From Symsagittifera roscoffensis (taxonomy: Eukaryota; Xenacoelomorpha; Acoela; Convolutidae), in NCBI RefSeq assembly GCF_963678635.1, contig NC_087064.1, positions 70,805,465 through 70,869,464 on the forward strand: DNA of 64,000 bases. The letters are read 5' to 3'. Shown here piece by piece: positions 54,401-57,234 of this stretch. The translations under genes were made by a program, and so were the position numbers. Below the pieces are notes generated by a model. The model worked only from the letters and a program-made list of their open reading frames with translations. It made no database searches and was not told the DNA's origin. Positions within the stretch are counted from its first letter, which is position 1; each line of letters opens with the position of its first letter.

Positions 54401-54851
54401 CAAATTGCTTCGATCACATTCCAAGCCAGTCGAAACTTCCCCTGGAAAAGCAGTTTCACGGGATGTGAACTTTTTCCCCGTGTATATCACTTTGTTAGTT
54501 AAAACCCTTAAGTATTTCCCTCACACACCAAGTTATGTAATTATTAACCCCTTTGGTTGTTTTAGGTTTTGAATAATTCGATACTCATCTGTTCCAGGTC
54601 ATCCACTGGATATAGCTGCCGAACTCTTGTTCGCGCCAGTAGACTGGAGAGAAGTTAAAACCAAACTATGGTCATCAACTGAAGTTTCACCTGAAAGCTG
54701 GGACGAGTTGTTCAAATGCAGCTACACAGTTCATTTTTTCTCACATGTAACACAGAATATCAAGGTCAGAGGTGATGCAAGAAGAGAAGCCTATTCGTAT
54801 TTGGCACCGAAGCATTGCCCCAAAAGTTTCAAAAATATCAAACAATTTTAA
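6273..54851 (+). CDS. A4GALT-like alpha-1,4-glycosyltransferase, four-exon gene model
   Basis: Family members are Golgi type II membrane enzymes that add a hexose in alpha-1,4 linkage to glycolipid or glycoprotein acceptors. Here the joined exons are 6273-6454, 24889-25362, 50632-50867 and 54598-54851. They total 1146 nt, or 381 residues plus stop, in the usual range for the family. Phases agree at every junction (2/1, 2/1, 1/2). Order of parts: short cytoplasmic end and signal anchor, stem, the conserved LTGRQSCSVESAA block, the DXD sugar-nucleotide/metal motif (YMDIDVLV), then the conserved C-terminal region ending near a CP motif. Introns of 18.4 and 25.3 kb are filled with retroelements. 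Acceptor and donor specificity cannot be read from the sequence. Exons 2-4 are well supported; exon 1 rests on its signal-anchor profile and phase. Confidence 0.75.
6729..7119 (+). repeat. 5' LTR of the giant element
   Basis: This 391-bp direct repeat is alignable end to end with 23175-23552, apart from a short extra segment near 6915-6930 that the 3' copy lacks. It starts TGGAACCAGATC and ends ACTTAAATCA. An AT-rich stretch (tctctataaaatatt, about 6781) could serve as a TATA box. Confidence 0.9.
7122..7145 (+). promoter_or_regulatory. tRNA primer-binding site candidate
   Basis: Two bases after the 5' LTR the sequence reads TGGTGCGACCAAAAAAAC and continues TCGAAC. TGG pairs with a tRNA CCA end. 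The complement places TTCGA exactly where the T-loop of a tRNA would be, 19-23 nt from the 3' end. The complementarity therefore seems to extend about 24 nt, with an A7 run opposite the T stem. The tRNA species cannot be named from here. Confidence 0.6.
7146..8420 (+). other. leader of the giant element
   Basis: This 1.3-kb stretch lies between the primer site and the first gag-like frame. It is A/C-rich with no coding frame of note. Packaging or dimerisation signals would be expected here but cannot be recognised by eye. Confidence 0.5.
8421..10436 (+). pseudogene. gag-like region of the giant element (broken)
   Basis: It consists of open segments 8421-8822 and 8829-9218 (same frame, separated by TAA), then 9368-9847, then shorter frames to the TAA near 10430. 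The start is Lys/Arg-rich (first 130 residues), as expected for RNA-binding Gag. The end is rich in Asn, Gln, Tyr and Ser (for example PSDDEEYYNQNHQRFYSSQR), with frame changes at poly-T/poly-A runs near 10225-10245. I do not recognise a capsid fold or a CCHC knuckle. The assignment as gag rests on position between the primer site and the protease. Basic N-terminus and low-complexity C-terminus are seen; the function is inferred. Confidence 0.5.
10570..11169 (+). pseudogene. retropepsin-like protease of the giant element
   Basis: In family members this aspartic protease cuts Gag-Pol. The last frame (10903-11169, open further back) contains IDFGVQSNII where retropepsins carry D-S/T-G-A. Further on, NIVGIPFI fits the second conserved hydrophobic-Gly motif. 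The Ser/Thr after the catalytic Asp is Phe here, which should abolish activity. The first 250 nt of the region carry stops and an A-rich tract at 10690-10710. Position directly before RT supports the call. Confidence 0.6.
11550..12620 (+). pseudogene. reverse transcriptase of the giant element
   Basis: Order of motifs: a connecting block (KSSPLN-type, LSSPLNLPLKPD), INPVIVLAKGES, KIVLDARYLN, TTADMNSAYNQ, RLFYGTF, then the catalytic YLDD box at 12393-12404, intact. In-frame stops lie at 12081-12083, 12141-12143, 12288-12290 and 12531-12533. The TGA at 12141 falls where relatives usually carry Trp, so a single G-to-A change would explain it. Downstream of 12531 the frame decays before RNase H. 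The palm and fingers are recognisable, and the enzyme cannot be made from this copy. Confidence 0.85.
12621..13330 (+). pseudogene. RNase H region of the giant element
   Basis: An open frame at 12819-13076 contains MCDASNFGFGAAL, the first catalytic Asp block of gypsy RNase H, and further on HPTVFFTDN, matching the TDN/TDS block. Between RT and this frame two frame changes occur (12571-12858 is in another frame). After 13076 the RNase H end is interrupted by stops. This part would degrade RNA in RNA-DNA hybrids during replication of the element. Confidence 0.7.
13334..14640 (+). pseudogene. integrase of the giant element
   Basis: The core frame is 13876-14496. It shows an H-x3-H and C-x2-C zinc-binding region (HTRGH, CNDC), then Asp83, Asp143 (VTDIGTEFT) and Glu179 (GLVEGMNRS). 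The D-x59-D-x35-E spacing is exactly canonical. An earlier frame, 13334-13723, holds the segment between RNase H and integrase (for example VIRQLKSWHK). The C-terminal part beyond 14496 continues in another frame to about 14640. All catalytic residues are present, but the frame is split, so no complete enzyme is encoded. Confidence 0.85.
14641..15402 (+). pseudogene. C-terminal tail of Pol in the giant element
   Basis: Broken frames lead into a Lys/Gln-rich stretch (15110-15290) and end with RQSSRLRKQPCKDYKIFIPQ and a stop near 15402. A Ser-Ser-Arg-Leu basic motif of this kind closes Pol in several gypsy-type lineages. The last codons overlap an ATG at 15385 that opens the next gene in another frame. 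Confidence 0.55.
15385..17449 (+). pseudogene. N-terminal, Pro/Gln/Thr-rich part of the third gene of the giant element
   Basis: An ATG at 15385 overlaps the end of pol in a different frame (MSETTLTLNNVF). What follows is broken by stops until about 16246. From there a Pro/Gln/Thr/Asn-rich sequence runs through 16414-16638 and, after one or two frame changes, through 16808-17101. It contains no domain I recognise. Overlap with the pol end and colinearity with the env-like region suggest it is the disordered N-terminal part of the same third ORF. It could equally be a separate accessory gene. Confidence 0.4.
17450..19260 (+). pseudogene. env-like glycoprotein region of the giant element (broken)
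   Basis: Several frames, broken by stops, give a Cys-containing ectodomain-like sequence followed by a C-terminal hydrophobic segment. Landmarks include KVHCSHVSNRNKN (about 17650), CKNDQGYCNPTT (about 18120), the longest open part 18511-18951 with CYKKIPIFYENK, and a hydrophobic stretch near 19120-19215 (LLVFLGWPYYILEILTNLY). This is the expected order for an envelope-type surface protein: Cys-rich exterior, then a transmembrane segment. The position after pol fits as well. The call as env-like is inference from layout and a general resemblance to third ORFs of env-bearing gypsy elements. No intact signal peptide or cleavage site is visible, and this copy cannot encode a protein. Confidence 0.55.
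19441..19686 (+). repeat. tandem duplication of a ~120-bp unit
   Basis: The segment starting cctaaatcataatcatccct (19441) is repeated from about 19565 (cctaaactataaccatccct), with both copies ending ...caacacataataaccca. The units differ at a few positions and by short indels. It separates the env-like region from the next ORF. Confidence 0.9.
19690..21490 (+). pseudogene. unrecognised extra ORF at the 3' end of the giant element
   Basis: A nearly open frame, best from about 19800 to 21310, is interrupted by only a few stops (near 19914, 20060, 20271 and 20452). It continues in another frame to about 21490. The first part is Ser/Pro/Thr/Asn-rich. The second part, from about 20450, is more ordered: aromatic-rich with scattered Cys (ending QFYIFSPLTKFFNV). 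The longest open piece is about 290 residues. I do not recognise it. Two of the stops are TGA codons that could have arisen from Trp by G-to-A change. It may be the cytoplasmic tail of the env-like protein plus a separate accessory protein. It lies 3' of the transmembrane segment, so a second protein is plausible. Confidence 0.45.
21491..23174 (+). other. 3' untranslated region of the giant element
   Basis: A 1.7-kb stretch leads to the 3' LTR. It is A-rich to about 22550, then closer to average composition. A 63-codon frame at 22788-22979 has balanced composition but no recognisable domain. A classical purine-rich tract directly before the LTR is poor (ccccggatggg), which is unusual for a plus-strand primer. 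Confidence 0.45.
23175..23552 (+). repeat. 3' LTR of the giant element
   Basis: This 378-bp partner of 6729-7119 is followed by GATG at 23553-23556, matching 6725-6728. By eye it shows about 27 substitutions and one deletion of roughly a dozen bases relative to the 5' copy. Confidence 0.9.
23557..24888. other. remainder of intron 1
   Basis: AT-rich intron sequence. The only distinct structure is a G/C-tract segment (24160-24465). The intron ends in a modest pyrimidine tract and AG at 24887-24888. Confidence 0.5.
24160..24465. repeat. low-complexity G/C-tract element with imperfect inverted ends
   Basis: C-rich sequence (cccccactctcccactctta) near 24190 is partly complementary to G-rich sequence near 24370-24440. 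A G9 run lies at 24301. Similar poly-G/C segments with gtgtgggt-type flanks occur at 25385-25495 and 53325-53515, which suggests a short dispersed family. Confidence 0.45.
24889..25362 (+). CDS. exon 2: A4GALT catalytic N-terminal half with DXD motif
   Basis: The frame is open from 24875 to the stop at 25364. The first conserved block reads LFILETKGRIHLTGRQSCSV followed by ESAA, typical of the alpha-1,4-glycosyltransferase family. It is followed by the helix before the DXD (SNVLRYLLLYKYGGFYMDID). The DID at about residue 150 of the exon binds the metal and sugar nucleotide. The acceptor AG is at 24887-24888. The donor GTAAGT at 25363 matches consensus and leaves two nucleotides. The short frame start at 25031 (GTG) is not a real start, because conserved sequence extends upstream of it. 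Confidence 0.88.
25385..25495. repeat. G-rich low-complexity segment in intron 2
   Basis: It carries ggcggggtgggggggggcg followed by gtgtgggt motifs, similar in style to the segment at 24160-24465. It directly abuts the first BEL LTR copy. Confidence 0.45.
25496..25958 (-). repeat. BEL/Pao LTR, copy 1 (outermost)
   Basis: It starts TGTGCGCTAAAT and ends GCTGCAACA on the + strand, aligns over its length with 26696-27190 and 45370-45868, and is the most diverged of the three. It carries an intact pol III B-box-like GGTTCGAATCC (minus strand) near 25815, with the A-box region damaged. Confidence 0.85.
25959..26300 (-). pseudogene. BEL/Pao Pol C-terminus, second copy
   Basis: An open frame on the minus strand (26178 to 25918) is nearly identical to 27410-27150. 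It carries the conserved domain at the end of BEL/Pao Pol: GDFVWVIEADNPRGYYPLSR, then DGCARYALVNT, ending SGGRML. It starts within the deleted internal region and stops in the LTR. A second, internally deleted element body thus lies between LTR copies 1 and 2. Confidence 0.8.
26301..26695 (-). repeat. BEL/Pao leader with primer site, copy A
   Basis: On the minus strand this is the sequence after LTR copy 2. The primer site TGGCGCCCCACAAGGGACCG lies at 26673-26692, three bases after the LTR end. About 340 bp (26354-26695) match 45028-45369 almost exactly. The segment ends at an ATG pair (about 26320) that may be the gag start, then jumps directly to the pol C-terminus. Confidence 0.75.
26696..27190 (-). 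repeat. BEL/Pao LTR, copy 2 (shared middle LTR)
   Basis: This 495-bp LTR begins TGTTGCAGCG and ends GGCGCACA on the minus strand. It is the 3' LTR of the long element and the 5' LTR of the deleted one. A tRNA-like module lies at 27028-27112. Confidence 0.88.
27028..27112 (-). other. tRNA-like module (A and B boxes) inside the BEL LTR
   Basis: On the minus strand TGGCCGAGCGG (27090-27100) matches the pol III A-box consensus. About 40 nt further GGGTTCAAACCC (near 27040) resembles the B box. The A-box wording is that of Leu/Ser-type tRNAs. No full cloverleaf forms by eye. Equivalent sequences lie in the other two LTR copies (25810-25882 and 45705-45790), where copy 1 has a perfect B box. Confidence 0.6.
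27150..28230 (-). pseudogene. BEL/Pao integrase and C-terminal domain
   Basis: Minus-strand segments in order: a Cys-rich block near 28130 (CVTCRKRKACT), VDYFGPHYVPVAEALK with the first catalytic Asp (about 28035-28070), SDNGTKFVGAEKELL with the second (about 27820-27850), and PPGAPHHGGSWERLVLSVKR with the Glu (about 27730). LNSRPITPLSTD follows, then the C-terminal GDFVWVIEADNP domain (27410-27150). Open pieces are 27792-27418 and 27410-27150. Stops near 27930-28000 and a frame change between the pieces break the gene. The catalytic residues themselves are preserved. Confidence 0.85.
28231..29060 (-). pseudogene. BEL/Pao RNase H C-terminal part
   Basis: From 29058 downward the minus strand reads LELQAALLATRLKDD, QVYTWTNSTKVLQWL, then FFANRIGEILKTT, HHVLSGDNPTDIDTRGI and GPSILRTTDWPF. 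This is the conserved order at the RNase H-to-integrase junction of BEL/Pao Pol. The 5' end abuts the inserted gypsy LTR at 29061, and its upstream half resumes at 35041. Frames 28924-28712 and 28818-28564 overlap with a shift. Confidence 0.8.
29061..29286 (-). repeat. 3' LTR of the nested gypsy element
   Basis: A 226-bp direct repeat of 34815-35040, starting TGTGAAAAATGCTT on the + strand. The flank before it is ...ACGGTAT; the flank after the partner is TTATAG, so any target duplication is short or imperfect (TAT). Confidence 0.85.
29287..30230 (-). other. 3' region of the nested gypsy element
   Basis: This lies between the end of integrase homology and the 3' LTR. Several open frames occur on the + strand (29557-30082, Cys/Phe/Leu-rich) and one on the minus strand (30231-30037), but none shows family motifs. 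Position suggests pol tail and 3' UTR. Confidence 0.4.
30231..31060 (-). pseudogene. integrase of the nested gypsy element
   Basis: The main minus-strand frame 30914-30459 reads DIWYPCFDRNIASIAEKCQ, then LDFWGPISYL (first catalytic Asp) and VDQGTNFMSKDVKTF (second Asp). The frame then shifts near 30470. In the new frame MVERALGALW supplies the Glu, followed by TPFELHHGKEANT, the usual post-core motif. An upstream frame (31057-30863) carries the N-terminal segment. The zinc region is degraded: only EKCQEGTLAG remains where two Cys are expected. Confidence 0.8.
31388..32118 (-). pseudogene. RNase H end and linker of the nested gypsy element
   Basis: Minus strand 31897-31388 begins TRWLHRLIPFNFEREHMPG and continues GLEEYLSRHPNSEA, the typical end of gypsy RNase H (tether with D/E-LSRHP). 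The stretch 32118-31900 holds the middle of RNase H with several stops. The rest is the variable linker to integrase. Confidence 0.75.
32119..33133 (-). pseudogene. reverse transcriptase of the nested gypsy element, active site lost
   Basis: Minus-strand order: FFVSPIVITVKKG and LNKQVHKNKYQMPKIEEL (33133-32960), then a palindromic insertion, then WISTMDLTYAYGQLP, YRFKIGFYGLTTMPAEFQRVM and the catalytic box. The box reads FINNILV at about 32595-32605 where RTs have F/Y-x-DD, so both Asp are Asn. The thumb and first RNase H block follow in 32550-32119 (KCNFAQKECEWLGHKI, CDASHNGLGAVLE). The double D-to-N change would abolish catalysis regardless of the frameshifts. Confidence 0.88.
32828..33084. 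repeat. inverted duplication (hairpin) in the RT gene
   Basis: About 120 bp (32828-32951) recur in inverted orientation at 32959-33084 with a 7-nt loop centred at 32955 (gataactg aaaagaa cagttatc). The arms differ at only a handful of positions. Both arms are RT sequence encoding the ELEARELNKQVHKNKY segment, so the coding strand folds back on itself and the RT frame is destroyed. Confidence 0.92.
33400..33800 (-). pseudogene. protease of the nested gypsy element
   Basis: The minus strand reads VGIDSGPPISIFTIGEL near 33665-33620, with the catalytic D-S-G intact, and IIGRDLMAELEL near 33440, the second conserved motif. A TAA lies between them (about 33618), so the enzyme is truncated. It belongs between gag and RT, which is where it is found. 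Confidence 0.75.
33790..34814 (-). pseudogene. gag of the nested gypsy element with CCHC knuckles
   Basis: Capsid-end sequence on the minus strand (34399-34079) reads ESLEQFHSVLSGLVAPCFFG, then LESRVLRDVFIVNM and TKTPEDAYRIALSAEY. This is the usual end of gypsy capsid. Nucleocapsid follows: CYKCDKPEFTREHMN (34060), then CHFCRKIGHFERTC, a C-x2-C-x4-H-x4-C zinc knuckle (near 33985-33950, next frame). The N-terminal part (34812-34400) is present in shifting frames. A G14 run at 34720 probably causes one shift. Confidence 0.8.
34797..34814 (-). promoter_or_regulatory. primer-binding site of the nested gypsy element
   Basis: On the minus strand the sequence directly after the 5' LTR is TGGCGCAATAAGCAGGCC, starting with the TGG that pairs with a tRNA CCA end. 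The tRNA is not identified. Confidence 0.6.
34815..35040 (-). repeat. 5' LTR of the nested gypsy element
   Basis: Partner of 29061-29286, also 226 bp. It starts TGTCACAGGG and ends TTTTTCACA on the minus strand. Confidence 0.85.
35041..36130 (-). pseudogene. BEL/Pao reverse transcriptase and first half of RNase H
   Basis: Minus-strand order: WYLPNHSIVNPNKPVR (about 36080), a frameshifted LDGAS-type block, then 35932-35576 with DIEGMILQIEV, YTRHLFGARYSPSCANFAL and the catalytic box. This is followed by TQRTVLNFKSSLFDSVGLVA (about 35360) and the RNase H start VDQIELHIFGDSSQDNFCAL. The catalytic box reads YMNDYLD (Asn codon at 35660-35662) where BEL/Pao RT has YMDD. RNase H runs into the gypsy LTR at 35040. 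The enzyme is dead by both the Asn and several frameshifts. Confidence 0.85.
36131..36700 (-). pseudogene. degraded BEL/Pao segment between protease and RT
   Basis: No long frame remains. Colinearity places the protease C-terminus and the RT N-terminal extension here. I cannot assign individual motifs with confidence. Confidence 0.35.
36701..37240 (-). pseudogene. BEL/Pao protease start and Gag zinc knuckle
   Basis: The minus strand reads CVLCRGSHALWSCAVF (about 37165-37120), a C-x2-C-x3-H-x4-C knuckle characteristic of BEL Gag, followed by KEKNATQRAKYEAEQ. The next frame, 36981-36709, ends LILCDSASTHSWVFSSLVNG, the retropepsin active site in the D-S-A form often seen in BEL elements. A frameshift lies near 37000. 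Confidence 0.72.
37241..39420 (-). pseudogene. BEL/Pao gag N-terminal and capsid region
   Basis: Minus strand 37532-37335 reads YLLHLAVSKLPSKLKEAWSM and HTVRHNWQRPTL, the conserved capsid-end block of BEL Gag. Upstream frames 38571-38203 and 38842-38519 are Pro/Ser/Ala-rich. Further up (39230-38880) the minus strand is Lys/Glu/Arg-rich, consistent with the coiled-coil N-terminus of this Gag. Frames break repeatedly. The capsid block is a firm match; the Pro-rich part is assigned by position. Confidence 0.65.
39600..40210 (-). pseudogene. unrecognised coding-like ORF between BEL gag and LINE
   Basis: On the minus strand an open frame from about 40205 to 39830 begins CRVFILGASSLNYALTKLPA and includes YYLHHYLSHRNDLVVWNDPI followed by NNSINEH. 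After one frame change it continues to about 39605 (VKDFISKRKAKDQVIIENYK, rich in Arg and Leu). The pattern of a hydrophobic strand then GASS, and later a D-LVVW-N block, faintly recalls SGNH/GDSL-type folds, but I cannot assign a family. It is not a known part of BEL or of the LINE. It could be a captured host fragment or part of another mobile element. Coding character (long frame, balanced composition) is seen; function is unknown. Confidence 0.4.
40240..40530. repeat. imperfect direct repeat, ~200-bp period
   Basis: The motif ctccaacaacacacacgg, followed by aaacctga and then aactcaactg, at about 40258 recurs at about 40458 with changes. The intervening sequence is only weakly similar. It lies next to the unassigned ORF. 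Confidence 0.55.
40561..40929. other. noncoding sequence beside the LINE 3' end
   Basis: AT-rich, no coding frame. The LINE 3' end must lie near 40900-40940, but a poly-A or short tandem tail is not distinct. Confidence 0.4.
41191..42078 (-). pseudogene. LINE RNase H and C-terminal zinc motif
   Basis: This 295-codon open frame holds the RNase H domain: KWVIYTDGSASEG (first Asp), SYEEEKEAMDSAI (Glu), LICTDSQSLTAAL (Asp) and IQWVPGHMDIPGNELAD (last block). All catalytic residues are present. Near the end HWLLECP follows PRCPKRFQDN, giving the C..H..C zinc-binding motif found after RNase H or RT in this group. It would remove RNA from the cDNA hybrid during target-primed reverse transcription. 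It is separated from the RT by frame changes at about 42080-42600. Confidence 0.85.
42160..43617 (-). pseudogene. LINE reverse transcriptase
   Basis: The frame 43617-42784 carries DLNRALKKMKNPGAAGPDEV, SYRPVSLTSCIVKLLERMI, TQAGFRKNRSCDDQL, ALLDLSRAYDRVW and VHGVPQGAVLSP. A frameshift near 42870 moves the catalytic box to frame 42872-42603, where it reads NSIFADDLTIWA with both Asp intact. The thumb continues at 42503-42291 (YLATQRSILDYAAPAWQPW). Two or three single-base indels are all that separate these pieces. The palm motifs place it clearly among LINE RTs. Confidence 0.88.
43738..44961 (-). pseudogene. LINE endonuclease and linker
   Basis: The start is in frame 44831-44530, open further upstream: LRILQWNADGIKLKMQELA, then DVAITQESKLRAKD (catalytic Glu). 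After a frame change near 44520 the frame 44637-43738 carries YGGDVNAHSRLWD and LGSDHLPMVITL, the two last endonuclease blocks including the SDH triad. The remainder is a long basic linker leading to RT. It nicks target DNA to prime reverse transcription. One frameshift breaks the otherwise complete domain. Confidence 0.85.
45028..45369 (-). repeat. BEL/Pao leader, copy B
   Basis: Nearly identical to 26354-26695 (one or two changes, for example gcggata for gcggcct). The primer site TGGCGCCCCACAAGGG sits next to the LTR. The match begins exactly at gattcacgtagtgg, where the LINE ends. Confidence 0.85.
45370..45868 (-). repeat. BEL/Pao LTR, copy 3 (5' LTR of the long element)
   Basis: This 499-bp LTR is very similar to copy 2 and less to copy 1. 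It ends GATGCAACA on the + strand, followed by acgtgttacgg. That flank does not match the flank of copy 1 (gggcaag), so no target duplication brackets the array. Confidence 0.88.
46040..46165. repeat. AT-rich palindromic motif cluster (ATTATAATCGATTATAATC type)
   Basis: Tandem variants of attataatc/gattataat occur here, again at 53010-53040, 53525-53690, 53940-53960 and at the matching sites of the duplication (58560-58660, 58915-58930). They can pair with themselves and with each other. Confidence 0.6.
46255..47000 (+). repeat. two diverged direct copies of a ~250-bp unit
   Basis: The stretch near 46262-46495 (aatcaaggatcaag, aaattaatacgaccaattag, ggataattcgc, gaataaatacttct, aattggcagttttcaa) recurs at about 46785-46985 with many changes. 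Between them (46680-46730) is atatcagggcaaagccctga, which matches the terminus of the foldback family at 54886 and 56180. Confidence 0.65.
47690..47815 (+). repeat. hexanucleotide microsatellite (TTGGTA)n
   Basis: About 20 units of attggt, some variant (attgct, aatggt), with looser attggtatt units from 47230. It is not the arthropod telomere repeat TTAGG. Confidence 0.95.
48955..49020 (-). other. tRNA-like or SINE fragment
   Basis: On the minus strand GGATCGATCCCC (about 48978) resembles a pol III B box, and AGTAAGGGGAGCGCG upstream could belong to a tRNA-derived head. A second tRNA-like piece, GATAGTCTAGCGGTGA (minus strand, near 49985), lies 950 bp away. The two may be halves of one SINE split by an insertion. 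Weak evidence. Confidence 0.3.
49065..49965. repeat. ~900-bp segment with imperfect terminal inverted repeats
   Basis: The left end ctgagattttaaaaatc and the right end (cgatttcaatctcag) are inverted and both run into aatcgattt stretches. There is no coding frame inside. It could be a MITE-like insertion between the tRNA-like fragments. Confidence 0.4.
50632..50867 (+). CDS. exon 3: A4GALT conserved region
   Basis: Sequence GTPMHLKAGHIFAHEWLHHM followed by GWGQQPIYSG matches the family pattern after the DXD region (acceptor-side loop with K-x-H-P/I-F, then G-W/G-x-Q-P). Four N-x-S/T sites are present. The donor is CAAG|GTTTGT at 50868, which leaves one nucleotide and joins with exon 4 in phase to give Gly. 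The upstream limit is less certain: AG at 50630-50631 fits the phase of exon 2, while AG at 50608-50609 is a better splice site but out of phase. Confidence 0.82.
53325..53515. repeat. C15/A9 tract and CA/GT-rich segment
   Basis: It begins with about 15 C then 9 A, followed by gtggggggttgtgggg and its near complement ccacacgtttaccc. It is similar in style to 24160-24465 and 25385-25495. Confidence 0.5.
53985..54200 (+). repeat. diverged LTR fragment related to the giant element
   Basis: The stretch with cagtattagacttaggagtt, gaccgaaaaaagattgcgtgg and caggcggcgtacttcatctg aligns with the 3' half of the giant element's LTR (7000-7100). The duplicated copy is at about 58955-59170. It lies 400 bp upstream of exon 4. 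Confidence 0.65.
54598..54851 (+). CDS. exon 4: A4GALT C-terminus
   Basis: The exon reads HPLDIAAELLFAPVDWREVK, then CSYTVHFFSHVTQN and YSYLAPKHCPKSF before the TAA at 54849-54851. The family ends with a H/Y-A-V-H-x-W/F block and a Cys-Pro near the C-terminus; both have counterparts here. The acceptor ttccag|gt at 54597 gives two nucleotides that complete the Gly codon from exon 3. The frame start at 54627 (TTG) is not a start, because conserved sequence begins upstream. Confidence 0.85.
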
Positions 54852-54885
54852 CAATTTATAACAATTTTAATGTTAATTAAATACA

Positions 54886-56180
54886 AAACAAGACTGCTCG
54901 TATCAAGGCGAAGCTCTGAATCTTCCGACTGCCTTTTAAGGCCTATGAAGCAGTATTGAAATGAAAAAATTAAATGTAAAAAAAAAAATTGAATGAAAAA
55001 AAAAAATTGTAAAAAAAAATTGTGAAAATCATCACCCCACACGCCACATAAAGTACAAAGTGATAAATTTCGCTTCTAGTAACAAATCATTTATGGCAAA
55101 TAAGCTTCCTTCAACCAACTTGGAAGGAGTTCTAAGACGGATTAAATCTACGCTGACGCGTTACTAGCGCGAAATATATCGCGCGTTAATTATCCCAAAT
55201 TGGCCAAAATGGCAATGTTTAAACCCCCATAACTTTACAAAAATTGATCACAGGTGGAATATCTTTTCAAATTTAAGTTCAAAACAACAATGGCTTTCGA
55301 ATAATTTTGAAAAATTTTGTCAAAAATGGCTAGTTAAAAAGTCGAAATTTGTCTGAAGAAAAAAAACATCCCCGAGCAGAAATATTCCGTTACTTTCGTT
55401 ACGAAAGCCGGAAGAACAACAGTTCCATGTTATAAAAAACTACATTTATAGTAATATTTACATATATAGTACATTGTTACAGGAAGAATGATAACTTAGA
55501 TTCCAAATTAACAGATGACTATCTGAAGAAAACAAAACGAGAATTAAATGTTTGAGAAAACAGGATATACATTTAATAAATTTACTCAATGTTCTTTTTC
55601 GAAATGAAGCGTAATCGAAAATTTTTGCGCTTGCTTCTACAGGCACTGGATCTAAATATTGAGCCGAGTATTGGTTCGTTTTTTGTTCCGACTTTCGATA
55701 CGAAAGTAACGGAAACTTTGTGCTCGGGGTGGGTTTTTTTTTCAGACAAATTTCGACTTTTTAACTAGCCATTTTTGACGGAATTTTTCATATCATTCAA
55801 AAAGTATTGTTGTCCTAAGCTCAAATTTGAAAAGATATTTTACCTGTAACCATTTTTCGTAAAGTTACTGGGGTTTAAAGATTGCCATTTTGGCCAATTT
55901 GGGACAATTAACGCGCGATATATTTCGCGCTATTAACGCGTAAGCGGAGAGTTAATCCCTCTTAGAAATCGTTCTGAATTGGTTGAAAGAAGCTTATTTG
56001 TTGCAATTCATTTGTTACAAGGAGCGAATTTTATCCTTTTGTACTTTATATGGCGTTTGGGGGGGGGAAACTTTTAATTTTGTTTATTTCATTTAATTTT
56101 ATAATGGTATTACTGCTCCATAAACCTTAAAAGGCAGTCGGAACATTCAGGGCTTTGCCCTGATACGAGCAGTCTTGTTT
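54886..56180. repeat. foldback element with ~530-bp inverted arms, copy 1
   Basis: The left arm (54886-55425) and right arm (about 55680-56180) are inverted copies. Both contain gcgcgaaatatatcgcgcg and end in aacaagactgctcgtatca and its complement. The spacer is about 250 bp. No coding frame is present. Copies with terminal homology also lie at 4485, 46680 and 56500. Confidence 0.88.
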
Positions 56181-56289
56181 TTCTTTCATATCTAGCGTTT
56201 TGTAAATCTGGCTGAATTGTCTGAGGCTGAATTGTCTGTATATTTCCGGCTGAGTTGTCTGAATTTCAAATTTGCTGAATTGTCTTTGG

Positions 56290-56575
56290 CCGAATTGTCT
56301 GTGCGCCATATTTCGCGCTATTAACGCGTGAGCTAGATTTAATCCGTCTTAAAAATTGTTTTAAATTGATTCATGAAAATTTATATGCCATTACTGATTT
56401 GTTAATAAGTGCAAAATCTATCACTTTGTACTTAATATGACGTTCACATTTTTTCAAAAGCTTTTTTTATTTTATTTTATTACATTTAAATTTTTCAAGT
56501 TATCACTGCTCCATAGACCTTAAAAGGCAGTCGGAACATTCAGGGCTTCGCTCTGATGCAAGCAGCTTTGTTAGT
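56290..56575. repeat. half copy of the foldback arm
   Basis: After a second tatttcgcgctattaacgcg stretch, the sequence repeats a diverged right arm ending aaaaggcagtcggaacattc, then caagcagctttg. In the duplicate (61258-61455) the first ~90 bp are missing. Confidence 0.75.
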
Positions 56576-57234
56576 AAGGGAACACCCGTGTCAAATTATT
56601 TATACTGAGATAACACGCTCTGGCTTCCAATATAGAACGATCATTTTTCCGACTTTTAAAAAGTGACGTCAGTCGCAATATGATCAAAAACTAGTCTTGA
56701 CATGGTCAAAAATGTAGCCGCGACATAATCTTAAAATTATTCACGATGTTCTAAAATTAAGTCGCGTTAGGACTTAGCTTGAGTCAATGACTTTCAAACC
56801 TACCATGCTTTTAAAGGCTTAAAAAACAAATATTGAGTTAAAACAAGAGTACGAATTTAAAAATGTATAACGACCAAAAAGAATGAAATCAAATAAAAAA
56901 AATAGAAAAAACGAAAACAAATAAAAAAAATTGAAACAAACGACGAAAAACAAAAACAAGGAAAATTTGAAAAAAAAAATGAAAAAAAAGGAAAAAATAT
57001 TCTTTTGGAAGTTGCAAGTTTCTTTGATTAAAAGTCTATAAGAACGTAGCAGTTTTCTTGGTTATTACAGCATTTACAGACAATTGTCAGACCATCTTTA
57101 AAAAACTTAGCTCTGAAAAAAAATTATTTCTAAAGCCTAATTTCATTTCGACGCCTTTCCATAGTCTTATCATAAAAAAAACAATATTCATTCACTTAGA
57201 AAAAAAACTTTTTCAAATTCATCATTAGTCCCGG

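Larger units (their letters stand above)
50868..54597. other. intron 3
   Basis: AT-rich, with no coding frame of note. It contains a C/G-tract repeat (53325-53515) and a diverged solo-LTR fragment (53985-54200). It ends at catctgttccag|gtcat, a good acceptor. Confidence 0.7.

Noticed and set aside
56881-57000. A/G-rich tract reading as a Phe-rich protein on the minus strand
   Set aside because: Low-complexity poly-purine sequence.
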